Shown here: positions 22,131 to 33,640 of the stretch, piece by piece | How positions within the stretch are numbered: the first letter of the stretch is position 1 | Layout of the letters: the number at the start of each line of letters is the position of its first letter | Assembly (NCBI RefSeq): GCF_047948215.1 | Contig: NC_134460.1 | Coordinates: 11,861,001 to 11,925,000, forward strand | Reading direction: 5' to 3' | DNA from: Lycorma delicatula | Lineage: Eukaryota > Arthropoda > Insecta > Hemiptera > Fulgoridae | Length of the DNA stretch: 64,000 bases | The notes under the pieces: model-generated | Told to the model about the DNA's origin: nothing | The model's database searches: none | What the model saw: the letters and a program-made list of their open reading frames with translations, nothing else | Program-made: the position numbers and the translations under genes

Positions 22131-24659
22131 AAGATTTTAATAAATTAACTTTTTTTTCTGTATGAAGTCGTGTTTTTTTTTCTTTGAAAATTTAATGATA
22201 TAAAATTCTTGATTTTTCATTATTTTTAGTTTTATTCCCTCCGTTATAGCTAATTACAAACGGACTTCTACGTTGACAGTACTAGAATTCTATATACCGG
22301 TTTAATGCCTGACGATGATTCCCAGTATGTCCAAAAATATCTCTACATATTTGAAAATTGGTTTTGAAAAATTTTTCTTGATTAAGATGAGTAATTACAT
22401 TACAAATTAACTTTTTGAAGAATTAATAAGCTCTTAAAAAATAAAGAATTTGGGTGGCTCTTTATTCTTGATTAACCAATAAATCCCTATTAAAATAAAC
22501 TTAAAAAGGTTTGTTCTGTGGCTAATATTACCATCTAATAAACTACGGATTCAAAATTTTACACGATTTACCTTTGCATAATAAAATTGTCAGTGACGCG
22601 CGCGCGTGCATGTATAAAAATTTTTTTGTAAAAATTATTAGGACGTAAGGGAATCAGCAGTTTGGTAAAGGTTCTATAATAAGTTCCCAAAAAAGAAAAC
22701 CAGGAATTTCATTTAAATGATTTAAGAATGATGCTGACACCAATGTATTCTGACTTTACTGTAACGGTTTAATAAGTTATAGCAAAATTATACCCAGAAT
22801 CAACATTCGTGTTATGAATTATAAAATTCATCTTAGAGGTCCATCATGAGATATCTTGAAAATAGGCAAAGTTGTACTCTTGTATCAGATTTTCTACGTT
22901 CCTTAAACTTTATAATTACTCAAATAAACGTGACTCGTTGAATTTATATTTGAATTACCAAATTATTTCCTCAACCAAATTCAAATTTGCCACTCACTAA
23001 CGAGAATTTTAATATCCTCGGAGTTTTAAATTCGATAGACTCCTTACTTCTTGCATAAGCATTTCCATTTACTTTGACCTATACATCTTAACATCTTATT
23101 TATTGTTTTCCAAAGAGCTCTATATAGTAGAAAGAGCCTTTTATTCATTTGCGGTCCAAAGTGTTCAGAATTTTTGTTATTTTTGGTTTTTAATAAAAAT
23201 GGAATTTTAAAAAATTTGATCCTTTTTTAGTCGGTTATATTAATTTTTTCAGAATTAAATTTTCCATTGAAGTTTTATTTGACTGTTGGCAATTTAATTT
23301 ACAAATAACTTAAAAAGGTTGTTTCATGACATTAATTTTTAAGTTTTTACAATTTTCTCAGAAATCTTTTTTTACCAAAATTTCATGTAAGATTGCGTAT
23401 AAAACCGCTTAATAATTTGTATCTATAGAATTTTAGTATAGCATTATTTCACCTTTTGAACAGAAATCTGGGTAAACTTTTTCACTTCCCGTAACTCAAA
23501 ACCAAAGCGTTTCCAGATTAATGTTTAGATGAACTTCTTTTATTTGTTGTTAATAGGAGTACATCTAAAAATTATGCCAGACATTCTTGAAACATCACGC
23601 GAGTATATATTTATACCGGACCAGGGGTCACGAAGCCGAACCCAGGGCCGCAGAGTTCGCTTTGCACGCCATTCTCGTTTGGCCAGAGGAATCGGCTCAC
23701 TGGATCCCCTCTTGGTTGTGAGAATAATACTGATAAATAACAACTAAGGTATTTAGGCTTTATAGAAACCTGAAAAAGAAACTAAATTACAGAATGTTAC
23801 TAACTGCGGTAACTAAAGAACACTGACTTTTGACGAGGAAAACTCCATAATCTATTTCAGTTATCACGGTGACAGGAATTAAATGGAGACATTTTTTTAA
23901 AATTTAATAACTATCTTTAATTCACAACTTCACCTCCCAAGGAGGCTAGAGAATATATCTACGGTTTATAAATCCTTCCCCGGGATAAAACGTATATATC
24001 TTGCAAATTTGAAAGGGATCTGTAGATCGGTCTCGCATATGCTGGTACAGACGAAGAAACAAACTTTCTCATTTATTTATAAGATATCCGACAAAGAGAG
24101 TATGAATTATCATCTTCACATGTTTATTATAAATTAATAAAGTACTCTACTCTCACTGTATTAAACATCTCGGATATTATAAGTAGAAAACAGCCTTCAC
24201 ATATTCTACGCAACATTTTTACTGTTTTTAATGGCCTTCACTAGACTATAACAGGCAGTATTCTTTCACTAACAGTTTGAAAATTTCTAGAAAATAATTA
24301 GCATGACCTACTATCATTTTATTTATAATAAAATAAAGTTTAAATATATAGAAGAGAAAATAGTATTATTTATAACTCGGCTAAATTAAATGTATAAATT
24401 AATTAAAATACAATAATAGCAAAACTATTAATAAACCATCTTATAAATAAACTTTAAAAATATGTGACCGAATCGAATAAAAAAAAAACACTTAAAGAAG
24501 TAAAAATAATTCTGTTTAATTTTTTTTTTAACTGATATTGTTATGTTAGTACCAAATTTAAACAAACTTTTCTTATTAATCCTTAAATTTAATCGAAATT
24601 TAAAAAACTGAATAATTTTTTTTTTAATTCTTTGGCCTACATTGGGATCAGTTAAGTCA
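22131..24659. other. AT-rich non-coding stretch with a small GC-rich island
   Basis: I see no gene here. Positions 23580-23725 form an island of distinctly higher GC content, with a TATA-box-like GTATAAATATATA on the minus strand near 23606-23618. It encodes no recognisable domain in either orientation and may be a fragment of an unknown mobile element. Confidence 0.45.
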
Positions 24660-24675
24660 ATTTTTATAGGAGAGG

Positions 24676-26310
24676 TTTTACAGTTTCCTATTAGCCCAGA
24701 ACTTCTTCATTCTTTCGGATCTTAACTTTCTTTCTTGGTCTGAAATCACCTTTCCTATTGTTTCTCTGTTGATTTTCGTTTTCAGTCTAGTTTGTTTGTC
24801 TTTGAGTTCCTTAATTTTATCTGTTTTGTTCTTCAAATCTTCCAGTGTAATTTCAAGTTCCTTCATGTCTTCTTTGATTTCTGTAATCCATTTTATGTTG
24901 GTTTTGCTATTCCATAATTTTTCTGATGATTCTATTTTCCGGTGTTCTGATTAGATGTCTCAAGAATGAGATCCGTTTCTTTTTTATTGCGCTGGTTGCT
25001 GGTTCTATTTGTTTGTAGACAGTTTCGTTAGAAGCAAGGCTTCAGTGTCCATTCTTTTGATATTTTTTGTTTATGCACCTTCTTTCTATCTTGAAGATCT
25101 TGTCTATTGCTGCAGTATTGGTTGTTTTGAAGATAGTCTCACATCGCATATGTAATTTCTGGTTGAGTGACTTTTATAGTGTTTTAATTTTGTTGTTATT
25201 GAGAGACTTTTTTGTTGTAGGTGTTGTTGGTAAGATGCTGTGTCCAAGTCAGTTTGTTTATTCTGTTATGCCAAGCTGGTTTTCCGTTGAGGTTGTATGT
25301 TATAATTTCTCATCTCTTGGCCATTTACTGAAGTTTTATTTACAAGTTGGGGGGGGGGGGGTCTGTTAACATTATTTCTGTCTTTCCAAAAGATATTTTG
25401 AGGCCGATTCGTTGTGCTATCTCTTATAATGATTTTATTTATTGTTTAGTTTCTTGTATGTTGTTTGCCCGAAGGGCCATATTGTCCGCGAATGCTAGGC
25501 GGTTTAAATTTACGTTGTCTCAACGTCTTCCAATTTTTATATTCTTCGGGTTGACTTTGTACCATTTTCTCATTATATATTCCATTCCAAGACACAGTTG
25601 AACAGCAGTGAAGAAAAGCAATCTCCTTGACTCAATCCAATTCTATGATAAATGGTTCAAAGAATTCCCCTCTAAACTTGACTTTGGATTTTGTGTTTGT
25701 GAATATAAGCTCCATCATCTTGACCAGTTTTGGGTGAACTCCGAAGTTTCTTAGTATATTTAACATTGAGGGTCTATGGATACAGTCATACCCTTTTCTA
25801 AAGTCCACAAAGGTTACAGACTGAGGTTTGTTATGTTTTTTTATAGTATGCCATGATCAATTTTAAGGTGATAATTTGTTCTGAATTGCTTCTCCAAGGC
25901 CTAAAGCCTTCATGATATTCACCCAATTCATATTCCAGTTGTTTCTTGAATCTATTGTATAAGATTCTGGATAAAATTTTATATGCGCAGTCCAGTGTAG
26001 AGATGTCTCTGTAGTTATCTGGATTGCTCTATCTGGATTGGACAGCCATCGTCCTCCAGTGGTCAGGAAGTTTTTCTATCGTCCAAATTTTTGATAGAGC
26101 CATGTGTAGGGAGATCCGACATATGTTTTCAGCATATTTCCTACATTTCTGCGAAAACCTTGTCTTCCCCGCTTGCTTTATAGTTTTTCAGCTCCGTGAG
26201 TGCTGTCTCAACTTCTTGGGCTGTTGGGGGATTTATATTTTCTGGTTTGGATTTTATGGCTGTGTTTATATTGAATTTCAGAAATTTTCCTGGTTCTTCG
26301 CAGTTTAAAA
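24676..26310 (-). pseudogene. RTE-B LINE remnant with RT core
   Basis: The minus strand, read through stops and frameshifts, spells a long RTE-type RT. In order from 26308 it shows EVETALTELKNYKASGEDKV (fingers), IEKLPDHWRTMAV, NYRDISTLDCAYKILSRILY, EYHEGFRPWRSNSEQIITLK, SVTFVDFRKGYDCIH (motif A), FRGEFFEPF and a degraded QGDC..SLLFNC (motif B). LAFADNMALRANN follows (motif C, FADN codons at 25481-25492). The C-terminus ends in MKELEITLEDLKNKTDKIKE and RSERMKKFWANRKL. Motif C has Asn where the second catalytic Asp is expected, so this copy could not polymerise even if translated. It is older than the RTE-A copies, judging by the number of lesions. Confidence 0.85.
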
Positions 26311-27056
26311 TTTGTTAATTTATTATAATCAGTTTTTTCTTTAATTTAACTCAATTTAAAACACGGGTAAACCTGTAAAAAGAACCCGTATGAGAAAAAA
26401 AAGAAGGAATTATGTTTTGATAAAAATAAGAAAAGAATTTTTAAGAAATTATGTTAAATAGTTGGTAATCATGAGTTAAAGTCTTCTGGAATGCTGCAAT
26501 ACGTAATTTTTTTACGCCATATTTTTACATTAATTTTCTTCAAGTTTCACATGAAAATACATTGAATATCTGAATTATTTTAGACTACGAATCATTACGC
26601 TATTACAGTCCAACAATAAAATATTACACTACAATAATACTTTAAAATGTATGTAATTATTACAATAAAAAATATTTTCTGATCGTTTACTCATTTATAT
26701 AATTATTTCCATTTATAAAAATATTTTCTTCCATTTTGTTATACGGGAGAATTTTAGTGCGGGATTACCGGAAGATCTCCTTCAACAATATAAATAATTA
26801 TCGAAATCAATAGTTATTTATTTATTTTTAAATCGATTTATTCGTAAATAATGGAACTACGTAAAAATATAATAAAAAACTCGCACGTTTCAAATTAAGA
26901 ACCTTTTTGAAATTTCAAATGGAACTACGTAATATGTATCAATAAATAAATTACAGTTTAAATTTTACGTTTTTTAATAACGTTTCTTTTTTACGCTTAC
27001 TTTTTGTTAATTTGTGTTTTTTTTTTGTATAATATTCGGTAACAATTTATGAATTT
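26311..27056. other. AT-rich non-coding stretch
   Basis: No gene was seen. A weak inverted repeat (ACGGGT...ACCCGT) lies at about 26362-26391. Confidence 0.45.
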
Positions 27057-27067
27057 AATGTTAGTTG

Positions 27068-28204
27068 CATTGGTAAAATAGAAGGAGCATACAGGAAAGT
27101 TAAGGAAAATTTTGGGGTACATAAATTTAAATCTAATAATGTGTTAAACAAAGATGGTATACCGATATATAATACGAAAGGTAAAGTCGACAGATGGGTG
27201 GAATATATTGAAGAGTTATATGGAGGAAATGAATTAGAAAATGGTGTTATAGAGGAAGAAGAGGAAGTTGAGGAGGATGAAATGGGAGAAACAATACTGA
27301 GATCTGAATTTAAGAGAGCATTAAAAGATTTAAATGGCTCCTGGAATAGACGGAATACCTGTAGAATTACTGCGCAGTGCAGGTGAGGAAGCGATTGATA
27401 GATTATACAAACTGGTGTGTAATATTCATGAAAAAGGGGAATTTCCGTCAGACTTCAAAAAAAGTGTTATAGTTATGATACCAAAGAAAGCAGGGGCCTA
27501 CGCAAGAACTATCGCGTGAAAATAAACAAGAACAAAACAAAAGTAATGAAATGTAGTAGAAATAACAAAGATGGACCACTGAATGTGAAAATAGGAGGAG
27601 AAAAGATTATGGAGGTAGAAGAATTTTGTTATTTGGGAAGTAAAATTACTAAAGATGGACGAAGCAGGAGCGATATAAAATGCCGAATAGCACAAGCTAA
27701 ACGAGCCTTCAGTAAGAAATATAATTTGTTTACATCAAAAATTAATTTAAATCTCAGGAAAAGATTTTTGAAAGTGTATGTTTGGAGTGTCGCTTTATAT
27801 GGAAGTGAAACTTGGACGATCGGAGTATCTGAGAAGAAAAGATTAGAAGCTTTTGAAATGCGGTGCTATAGGAGAATGTTAAAAATCAGACGGGTGGATA
27901 AAGTGACAAATGAAGAGGTATTGCGGCAAATAGATGAAGAAAGAAGCATTTGGAAAAATATAGTTAAAAGAAGAGACAGACTTATAGGCCACATACTAAG
28001 GCATCCTGGAATAGTCGCTTTAATATTGGAAGGACAGGTAGAAGGGAAAAATTGTGTAGGCAGGCCACGTTTGGATTATGTAAAACAAATTGTTGGGGAT
28101 GTAGGATGTAGAGGGTATACTGAAATGAAACGACTAGCACTAGATAGGGAATCTTGGAGAGCTGCATCAAACCAGTCAAATGACTGAAGACAAAAAAAAA
28201 AAAA
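27068..28204 (+). pseudogene. RTE-A copy 6 with an internal deletion
   Basis: This copy starts upstream of copy 4's start, at GKIEGAYRKVKENFGVHKFK, so it adds about 20 codons to the known part of the family. An 8-base loss near 27337 (TTAAATGGCTCCTGG instead of TTAAATGGCAGAAAGGCTCC) shifts the frame. At about 27497-27498 the sequence jumps from PKKAGA straight to RKNYRVKINKN. By alignment with copy 4 about 592 bases are missing, including RT motifs A, B and C. From there to the TGA it is open (27516-28187). An 11-bp target duplication, AATGTTAGTTG, is at 27057-27067 and 28205-28215. Confidence 0.95.
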
Positions 28205-28215
28205 AATGTTAGTTG

Positions 28216-29809
28216 TTAAAAAAATATTTATATGTCTGTATCTTTCCGTTTAGAAGCGACGGAAAGATGGGAAATACAGCGTTGTTGGGCGTTTTGAGTG
28301 ACGAAGTAAGAACGATCGATATGGTGGTTGCTTTCTCCGGGCTACAGTTTTATTATTTGTCATTTAGACATGGTTTTTAATTTTTGCTTTACGATTTTTT
28401 TTTTGTTCATAGTTTTATTTAATTTTTCTTGTTTTCATTTTGAACTACTATTTATTTTATCGTAATTTTTTTTTTTTTTTAAGTCTAACCCGATTTTATT
28501 TATGAATTCATCACTTTGTTTTTTATGTTTATTCTTTTGTTCTTGTTTAATTTTTTCACTATTTTATTTTTTATCAACGGTTATTTGTTTTTAGCATATG
28601 ACGTGAATGTAAGCTGTTAAACCCTCATTTATATTATCTAGATTCAAGTTTTTTTAGAAAGAGAGTGTACAATGCACTTATCCGCTAGTCTTTTAACTCT
28701 TAGTTTTCTTTGATTTTTAAATTTGGTTATTTTTTTCTTTTATATTTTTATAATTTGTTATTTCATTTTAGTATATAAAAAAATAATCAGAAATATTATT
28801 CTATAAACTCAAATCTTTCTTTACAAGCTGTCCAAAGAGAAGTGTATTGTATTTAGGATATGTATGTTCCACTGTTGCAGCTCATCGGTTGAACCGATTT
28901 AGATATATGACTCCGCGTTGGAATCCTTACGTTATCGTGACTGTCATAGGCTGCGTACATGTTTAAATATATTTAAGAGGTTTGAAAAAGAAATTACTCT
29001 ATATACAAAATACTCTATATACAAAACCAGCACTCTCTTTAATTATTCTATATTAGTATTTATCCTATACTAAGATATACACTGTTGGTCAGCAATGTTT
29101 GTTTTTTTTGTATTGGCAATCATGTTTTTTTAAATTTTTAACGATTATCTCTTGTTTAAATCGATGTGAAATTATTCAGTGATGTCGTTTGGTTCTGCAT
29201 TGATTCTACAATCGTATACGATTTTTATATTTATGAAATAAATTTCAGTCGCAGGGAAAATTTTCACGAGTCGGGTTTTTTTCTGTAAAAAATATTTAAT
29301 ATTTTTATTGATGTTAATAATAATTATAATAAATGTGTTAGTAATAACTGTAATTCGTAGTATTAGAAGTATGTCAGGGTCAAAGCTTATATTTGTTATA
29401 CGTTTTTATCCCCTCTAGATTAAAATTGGTATTATAATCTTTTAACTGATATTTTATGAACATTAATGCTTGATAAACGATTTTTTAAGGTATTTGTTCT
29501 AGACAAATTGACAACAGCATTTTTCATGTAGCTGAAGTAATCTATTATTACATTAAAAGTTATTTGAGATATTATTTCTATGTTTTTCAAACTATTTTAT
29601 TTCTACTACATTTGCAAAAGAATTAAAAGAAATATTCTTTCTTCGTACTGCAAATTTTAGTTTTGTTAAATTACAGTATTGTTAGCTTTAATTTAATTTA
29701 ATAGCTCTCCTATGATTTGAAAATATACTTGAAATATTTGTGCTTGAAATTTTGAATTCCGTTAGAATGTTTGGTAATTAATTTTAGTACAAAATATATA
29801 ATTTTTTTT
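28216..29809. other. AT-rich non-coding stretch
   Basis: No gene was seen. The segments 28240-28350 and 28850-28960 are less AT-rich than the rest but have no recognisable coding or repeat motif. Confidence 0.4.
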
Positions 29810-29881
29810 TGAAAAAATTTATCTTTTCAAACTAAAATCGTGCCTGCCACAACCGTACTTTTTAAATCTACGCGCCTATCT
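29810..29881 (+). pseudogene. Jockey-type LINE RT remnant, left part
   Basis: The frame gives LFKLKSCLPQPYFLNLRAYL, which continues across the inserted R1-like element into LDGRFSRVNYN at 30770. This matches the Jockey RT segment just upstream of the catalytic palm. The 5' boundary is uncertain because similarity fades around 29810. Confidence 0.7.
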
Positions 29882-30762
29882 TTTTTATTTTTTTTTATAT
29901 TTTTTTTCTCAGCTCCCCTGGGCCGGACCGACTTGTTGGTATTACGCCGCCCAGGGGAGTGTCTCTAAACTCAAATAGGCCTCCCCACCTACCGGCTATA
30001 TACCGGCAAGGCAGGTCGGCCTACCGGTTAGCTCTTTTTGAGAGTTCTTTATCAATATTGGCCCCTTGGGGACCCAAAAGGGCAATACTAATACACCACG
30101 CCAGACCCAGTTCGCCGCGACGCGGTACCGGGTCCCTTCAGTATTCAGTGTGCTCTTGCCTGACTGTTACCCGTGGAGTCCTTGGTGGCTCATCAGTGCC
30201 AACACACCGCAGCATGCTGGACCTCACTAGCAAGGCTGTCCACTCAGTCCTATTCTAGCCAACACCTTGTCTTCTCTCATCGGAGTATTTCTGTAGAACA
30301 ACTTGTCTAACAAAACTAGCAAAATTATTCCAGTTTGACTCGCTTCTTAGCATGTAGTCTATTGTTGTCTCTGGAGTTATACCTGTGAGTGCCTTACTAT
30401 GTCTAAGTGTGTCCCACCTATTGCACTCAAAAAAGGTGTGCTCAGCATCATCTATCTCGTTGCAGTAGTCGCAAATTGGCTCTTCTCTGTTGCCTATTTT
30501 GTGCAGGTAGTTATTGAAGGAACCATGTCCTGTAAAAAACTGCGATAGGTGATGATCAACCTCACCAAATCTTCTCGACAACCACGGTTTGATGTTGGGG
30601 ATGAGGGTTCTCGTCCATCGACCCACAGCTTCCTGCGACCATCTTTCCTGCCAGATATTATAAACGGCATCCCTGACTTCTTGTTCTGGCTTGCCTTGTG
30701 CCCTCTCCACCCTCTTTTTTGCGATTAGGTCAATAGGAGGTGTACCCGATAACACGCACAGG
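29882..30762 (-). mobile_element. R1/LOA-like LINE, 3' end, inserted in the Jockey remnant
   Basis: This minus-strand, 5'-truncated non-LTR element has a coding end (30255-30762), a GC-rich 3' UTR (29912-30254) and a T-rich poly(A) complement (29882-29910). It is flanked by a perfect 12-bp target duplication, ACGCGCCTATCT (29870-29881 and 30763-30774). The target lies inside the Jockey RT remnant, so this element is the younger of the two. Confidence 0.9.
30255..30762 (-). CDS. C-terminal end of an R1/LOA-like LINE ORF2 (partial)
   Basis: The open frame runs from the truncation point (RRVLCVLSGTPPIDLIAKKR) to the TAG at 30255-30257 without lesions. The M at 30755 is internal. Characteristic blocks are VLSGTPPIDL, WTRTLIPNIKPWLSRRFGEV, LSQFFTGHGSFNNYL and a zinc knuckle CX2C-X7-H-X4-C (CDYC...EHTFFEC; Cys95, Cys98, His106, Cys111 of the frame from 30755). 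This arrangement, without an RNase H domain, is that of R1/TRAS/LOA-group LINEs, where the knuckle helps nucleic-acid binding. The RT and endonuclease lie upstream and were not copied. No promoter is expected. Confidence 0.85.
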
Positions 30763-31092
30763 ACGCGCCTATCTAGATGGTCGCTTCTCGCGCGTTAATT
30801 ACAATCAAGAGATGTCTTCGTTTTTCGATAACAACTCGGGGGTTGCGCAGATTCAGTTCTAGGGCCGGTTCTATTCCTGATCTACACTTCTAACCTGCCT
30901 ACTCTACCCAATGTCACGGTTGCGTCGGTCGCGGATGACACGGGAATTCTTTGTGGTTGACGATAGCCCGGCTACTGCCTCGGAGATTTTGCAACCTGTA
31001 ATGAATGCCATCAGCGTTTGGTTGCCTACATGGAAACTAAAGGTTAATCCGGCGAAGTCCAGCCACGTGGCTGGAATTCGAATTGACATTCA
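30763..31092 (+). pseudogene. Jockey-type LINE RT remnant, right part
   Basis: This continues the remnant at 29810-29881. It reads RAYLDGRFSRVNYNQEMSSF and DNNSGVAQ, then, after a frameshift near 30855, SVLGPVLFLIYTSNLPTLPN and VADDTGIL (catalytic motif C, VADD codons at 30928-30939). After another frameshift near 30955 it reads DSPATASEILQPVMNAISVW, LPTWKLKVNPAKSSHV. These are motifs B, C and D of a Jockey RT, where the first position of [FY]ADD has become Val. Similarity stops near 31092, so the 3' end is lost. Confidence 0.8.
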
Positions 31093-31224
31093 AAGGCACT
31101 GTTAAATTTTATATTATTTATGTTATACTATTGTTTGTTATGTTATGGTATTGACTTTGTATTACTTGAAGATTATCACTGGGTGGTCCTCTTTCAAGTG
31201 ATGGTCAGTCATACGACTTACTTA

Positions 31225-32526
31225 CGAGGTCTTTATATAAAGTAATGAGACTGGTTCAGAAAAACTTTTTATTTACAATCCAATTACGCATGGACTCTAT
31301 CACCTTTGAAATAGTTCCCTTGGGAAGCCACGCAGCGCTTCAAACGGTTTTCCCACTCTTCATAGCAGTGTTGGAACTCAGAAACCGGAATATCCTTCAG
31401 ACGGTCGGTTACATTTTTTAAAATGTTTTCTAGAGTTCCAAAATAGTGTCCTTTGAGGTTTTTTTTAAAGTCGGGAACAGGAAAAAGTCGCAGGGTCTCA
31501 AGTCAGGTGAATAAGGTGGTTGAGGAACTACAGGAATGTTTTTATTTGCCAAAAACTCATTAATTGAGAGTGCAGTGTGACAAGGTGCATTGTCATGATG
31601 CAACATCCAGTTGTCTTTCATGGCTAGTCTTACGCGGGCAACCTTTTCTGCAGTCTTTCAAGAATTTCTCGGAAAACATATTGACTTCCAGTCTTTCCTG
31701 TAGCCAAAATCTCCTTATGGACAATGCCATTAATATCAAAGGAACAAATTAGCACGGTTTTGATTTGCTCATTTTTTTTTTTTTTTGGGACGTGGTTTGT
31801 TTGAAGTGTGTCACTCCTTGCTCTGGCGTTTTGTTTCTGGTTCGTACTCAAATATCCAAGATTCATCACCAGTAATAACATTTTTAGAAAATCAGGATCA
31901 GTTTCAATTCGCCTTAGAAGATCGCGACACACTTCCAATCTGTTGTTTTTCTGTTCAACAGTGAGGTTTTTTAGGACCAATTTTGAACAAACGTTTTTCA
32001 TATTCAATTCGTTTATCAAAATTTGATGGACTGTGGTAGGTTCAAATTCAATTGTTCTGAAATCATTCTGACAGTTACTCGCCGGTTGTACCGTATCAAG
32101 TTTCTGATTCACTCAAAATTGTCGTCACTTTTTGACGTTAACAGTCTTCCAGAGCGTGGATCGTCCGCAACTGATTCCCGGCCATCTGAAAATGCTTTAA
32201 ACCACCTAAAAACTGGGCTCGTGACAAAGCGTCATCTCCATACGCCCTTTTCAATTTTTAAAAAGTTTCAGCACCATTCTCACTGAGTTTAACACAAAAC
32301 GTGATTGGACAATGTTGCTCATAATTATTCATTTTTGTAACGCATAACAAAAACTCGTTTCACGAAAAGTTTGTTTACGTCTCACGTGGCGACAATAGAC
32401 TAAAAATATTAATACCTAATATAAATCAGCTGTTCATATAACCACATGTTTACTAGTAACTTTACAGTGTTGCCGCTTTGGCTGCCAAAAAAAAAGCTAG
32501 TCTCATTACTTTATTTACAGACCTCG
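31225..32526 (-). mobile_element. mariner element, 1302 bp, with TIRs and TA duplication
   Basis: The ends are inverted repeats of about 30 bp. The left end begins CGAGGTCTTTATATAAAGTA and continues ATGAGACT. The complement of the right end begins CGAGGTCTGTAAATAAAGTA and continues ATGAGACT. The element is flanked by the TA dinucleotide (31223-31224 and 32527-32528), the target duplicated by mariner transposases. The 1.3 kb length is typical of an autonomous mariner. The transposase inside is frameshifted. Confidence 0.95.
31430..32331 (-). pseudogene. mariner transposase (frameshifted)
   Basis: The decayed frame encodes a mariner transposase, which binds the terminal repeats and moves the element by DNA cut-and-paste. 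The start is probably at 32331 (MNNYEQHCPITF). An HTH-containing region follows, including ESVADDPRSGR in another frame. The frame 31630-32112 carries SKLVLKNLTVEQK and RRIETDPDFLK. The first catalytic Asp survives only in a shifted frame, as VITGDESWIFEYEPETKRQS near 31828-31888. The frame 31430-31621 holds the second and third Asp as HHDNAPCHTA and PYSPDLRPCDFFLFP, spaced exactly D34D. At least four frameshifts or stops exist, one next to a long T-run at 31771-31786. The protein is not functional here. Confidence 0.9.
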
Positions 32527-32589
32527 TATGGTTTCATTGTAGAAGGTATAAAGAAATTCTTTATATAAAAGAGATTCAGCAAAACAAAA

Positions 32590-33640
32590 AATCATTCTTT
32601 TGACTAGTTTGACGCTATTCTTCATTCTTTATATTCTGTGCTAATTTTATAACCTCATATTTATTACATCGCTCATCCTCAATTATCTGTTGTAAATATT
32701 TTAATTGCTTTCACCTTCAAAAACATCCCTCTGTTACAAAGTTAATTAAACCTTAATATCTACGCGGTCAACCGATCTAGTTTGTCTCTCTATAAGATTT
32801 TCTCACCAATTTTTCACCTTTTCTATTTGTCTTAAGATCTACTTATTTTGTACTTTATCAACCCTTTAAACTTTCAACTACCTTCTTTAACTCGCACTTC
32901 ATTATTTCTTTCCATTTTCTTTGATCAATTTTCCAATTTTTGCTAGTATAAAAAATAGTATATTATAAAATGCTACGTTCAATACAAAAATTCTTCACGA
33001 CGTCTTTGTAGTTTTTGCGTTCATATTTGTTAGCACACTGCACGGAAGTTTTCCTTGCTTTGCTATTTTTTATGTGATTTTACTTCTTATTTACTTCTAG
33101 CCTTTGTAATTTTTTTTACTGTCGAAACAAGAAAATTCTGCAATTTAAGATAAATTTGATCGCCTCTCTTAATGTTTAATTTCTTAATATCCTCTTTTTC
33201 GAACACTCCTCGTAACATTTTAACAATATTTTACATTTCTGCTAAGATTATCATAATTGATTTTAGTGTTATTAGCACTACTTTTAGATAGCGCTAAACG
33301 TAGTTTTGAGAATGGAGGTACTCCGAAATGCGTCAACTACGAATGTTACAACGCTAGGAAGGGCAAAAAATAAGACTAAAATCAATTACATCTCGCAAAC
33401 TTTTTTTTTTCGTTTACTTTCAAATAAATCTCTCTCCTAGTAATAAATCCATATGATTTAGAATTTGTTTTTTTTTCTTACAAAAGAACAATGCCATTAA
33501 CAAATTGCAACATTTTTAACTATCTCTGCACAAATAATTCCACTCGCAAATTTATATTATAGTTCTTGTATCGCTTCTTCTGAAAACGTGTTGAAAATCA
33601 ACGGAGAAAATTGAGTATATTTTTATTACGTTCCTTTCTA
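32590..33640 (-). pseudogene. Very decayed RTE-A-like LINE remnant
   Basis: On the plus strand TTTTGACTAGTTTGACGCTA at about 32598 parallels the 3' end of RTE-A copies (CATTTGACTGGTTTGATGCAG). Downstream, the minus strand yields LRQIEKVKNW, a degraded EIL*RDKLDRL, and further on a decayed counterpart of the FADD region (about 33490-33520) and of the LYME region (33560-33635). Every frame carries many stops. Between about 33270 and 33410 the alignment is lost, perhaps because of an insertion. It is a sister lineage of RTE-A, much older than the nine RTE-A copies. Confidence 0.55.

Noticed and set aside
29959..30258. 99-codon plus-strand frame in a GC-rich stretch
   Set aside because: It lies antisense in the 3' UTR of the R1-like LINE and has no protein-family motif.
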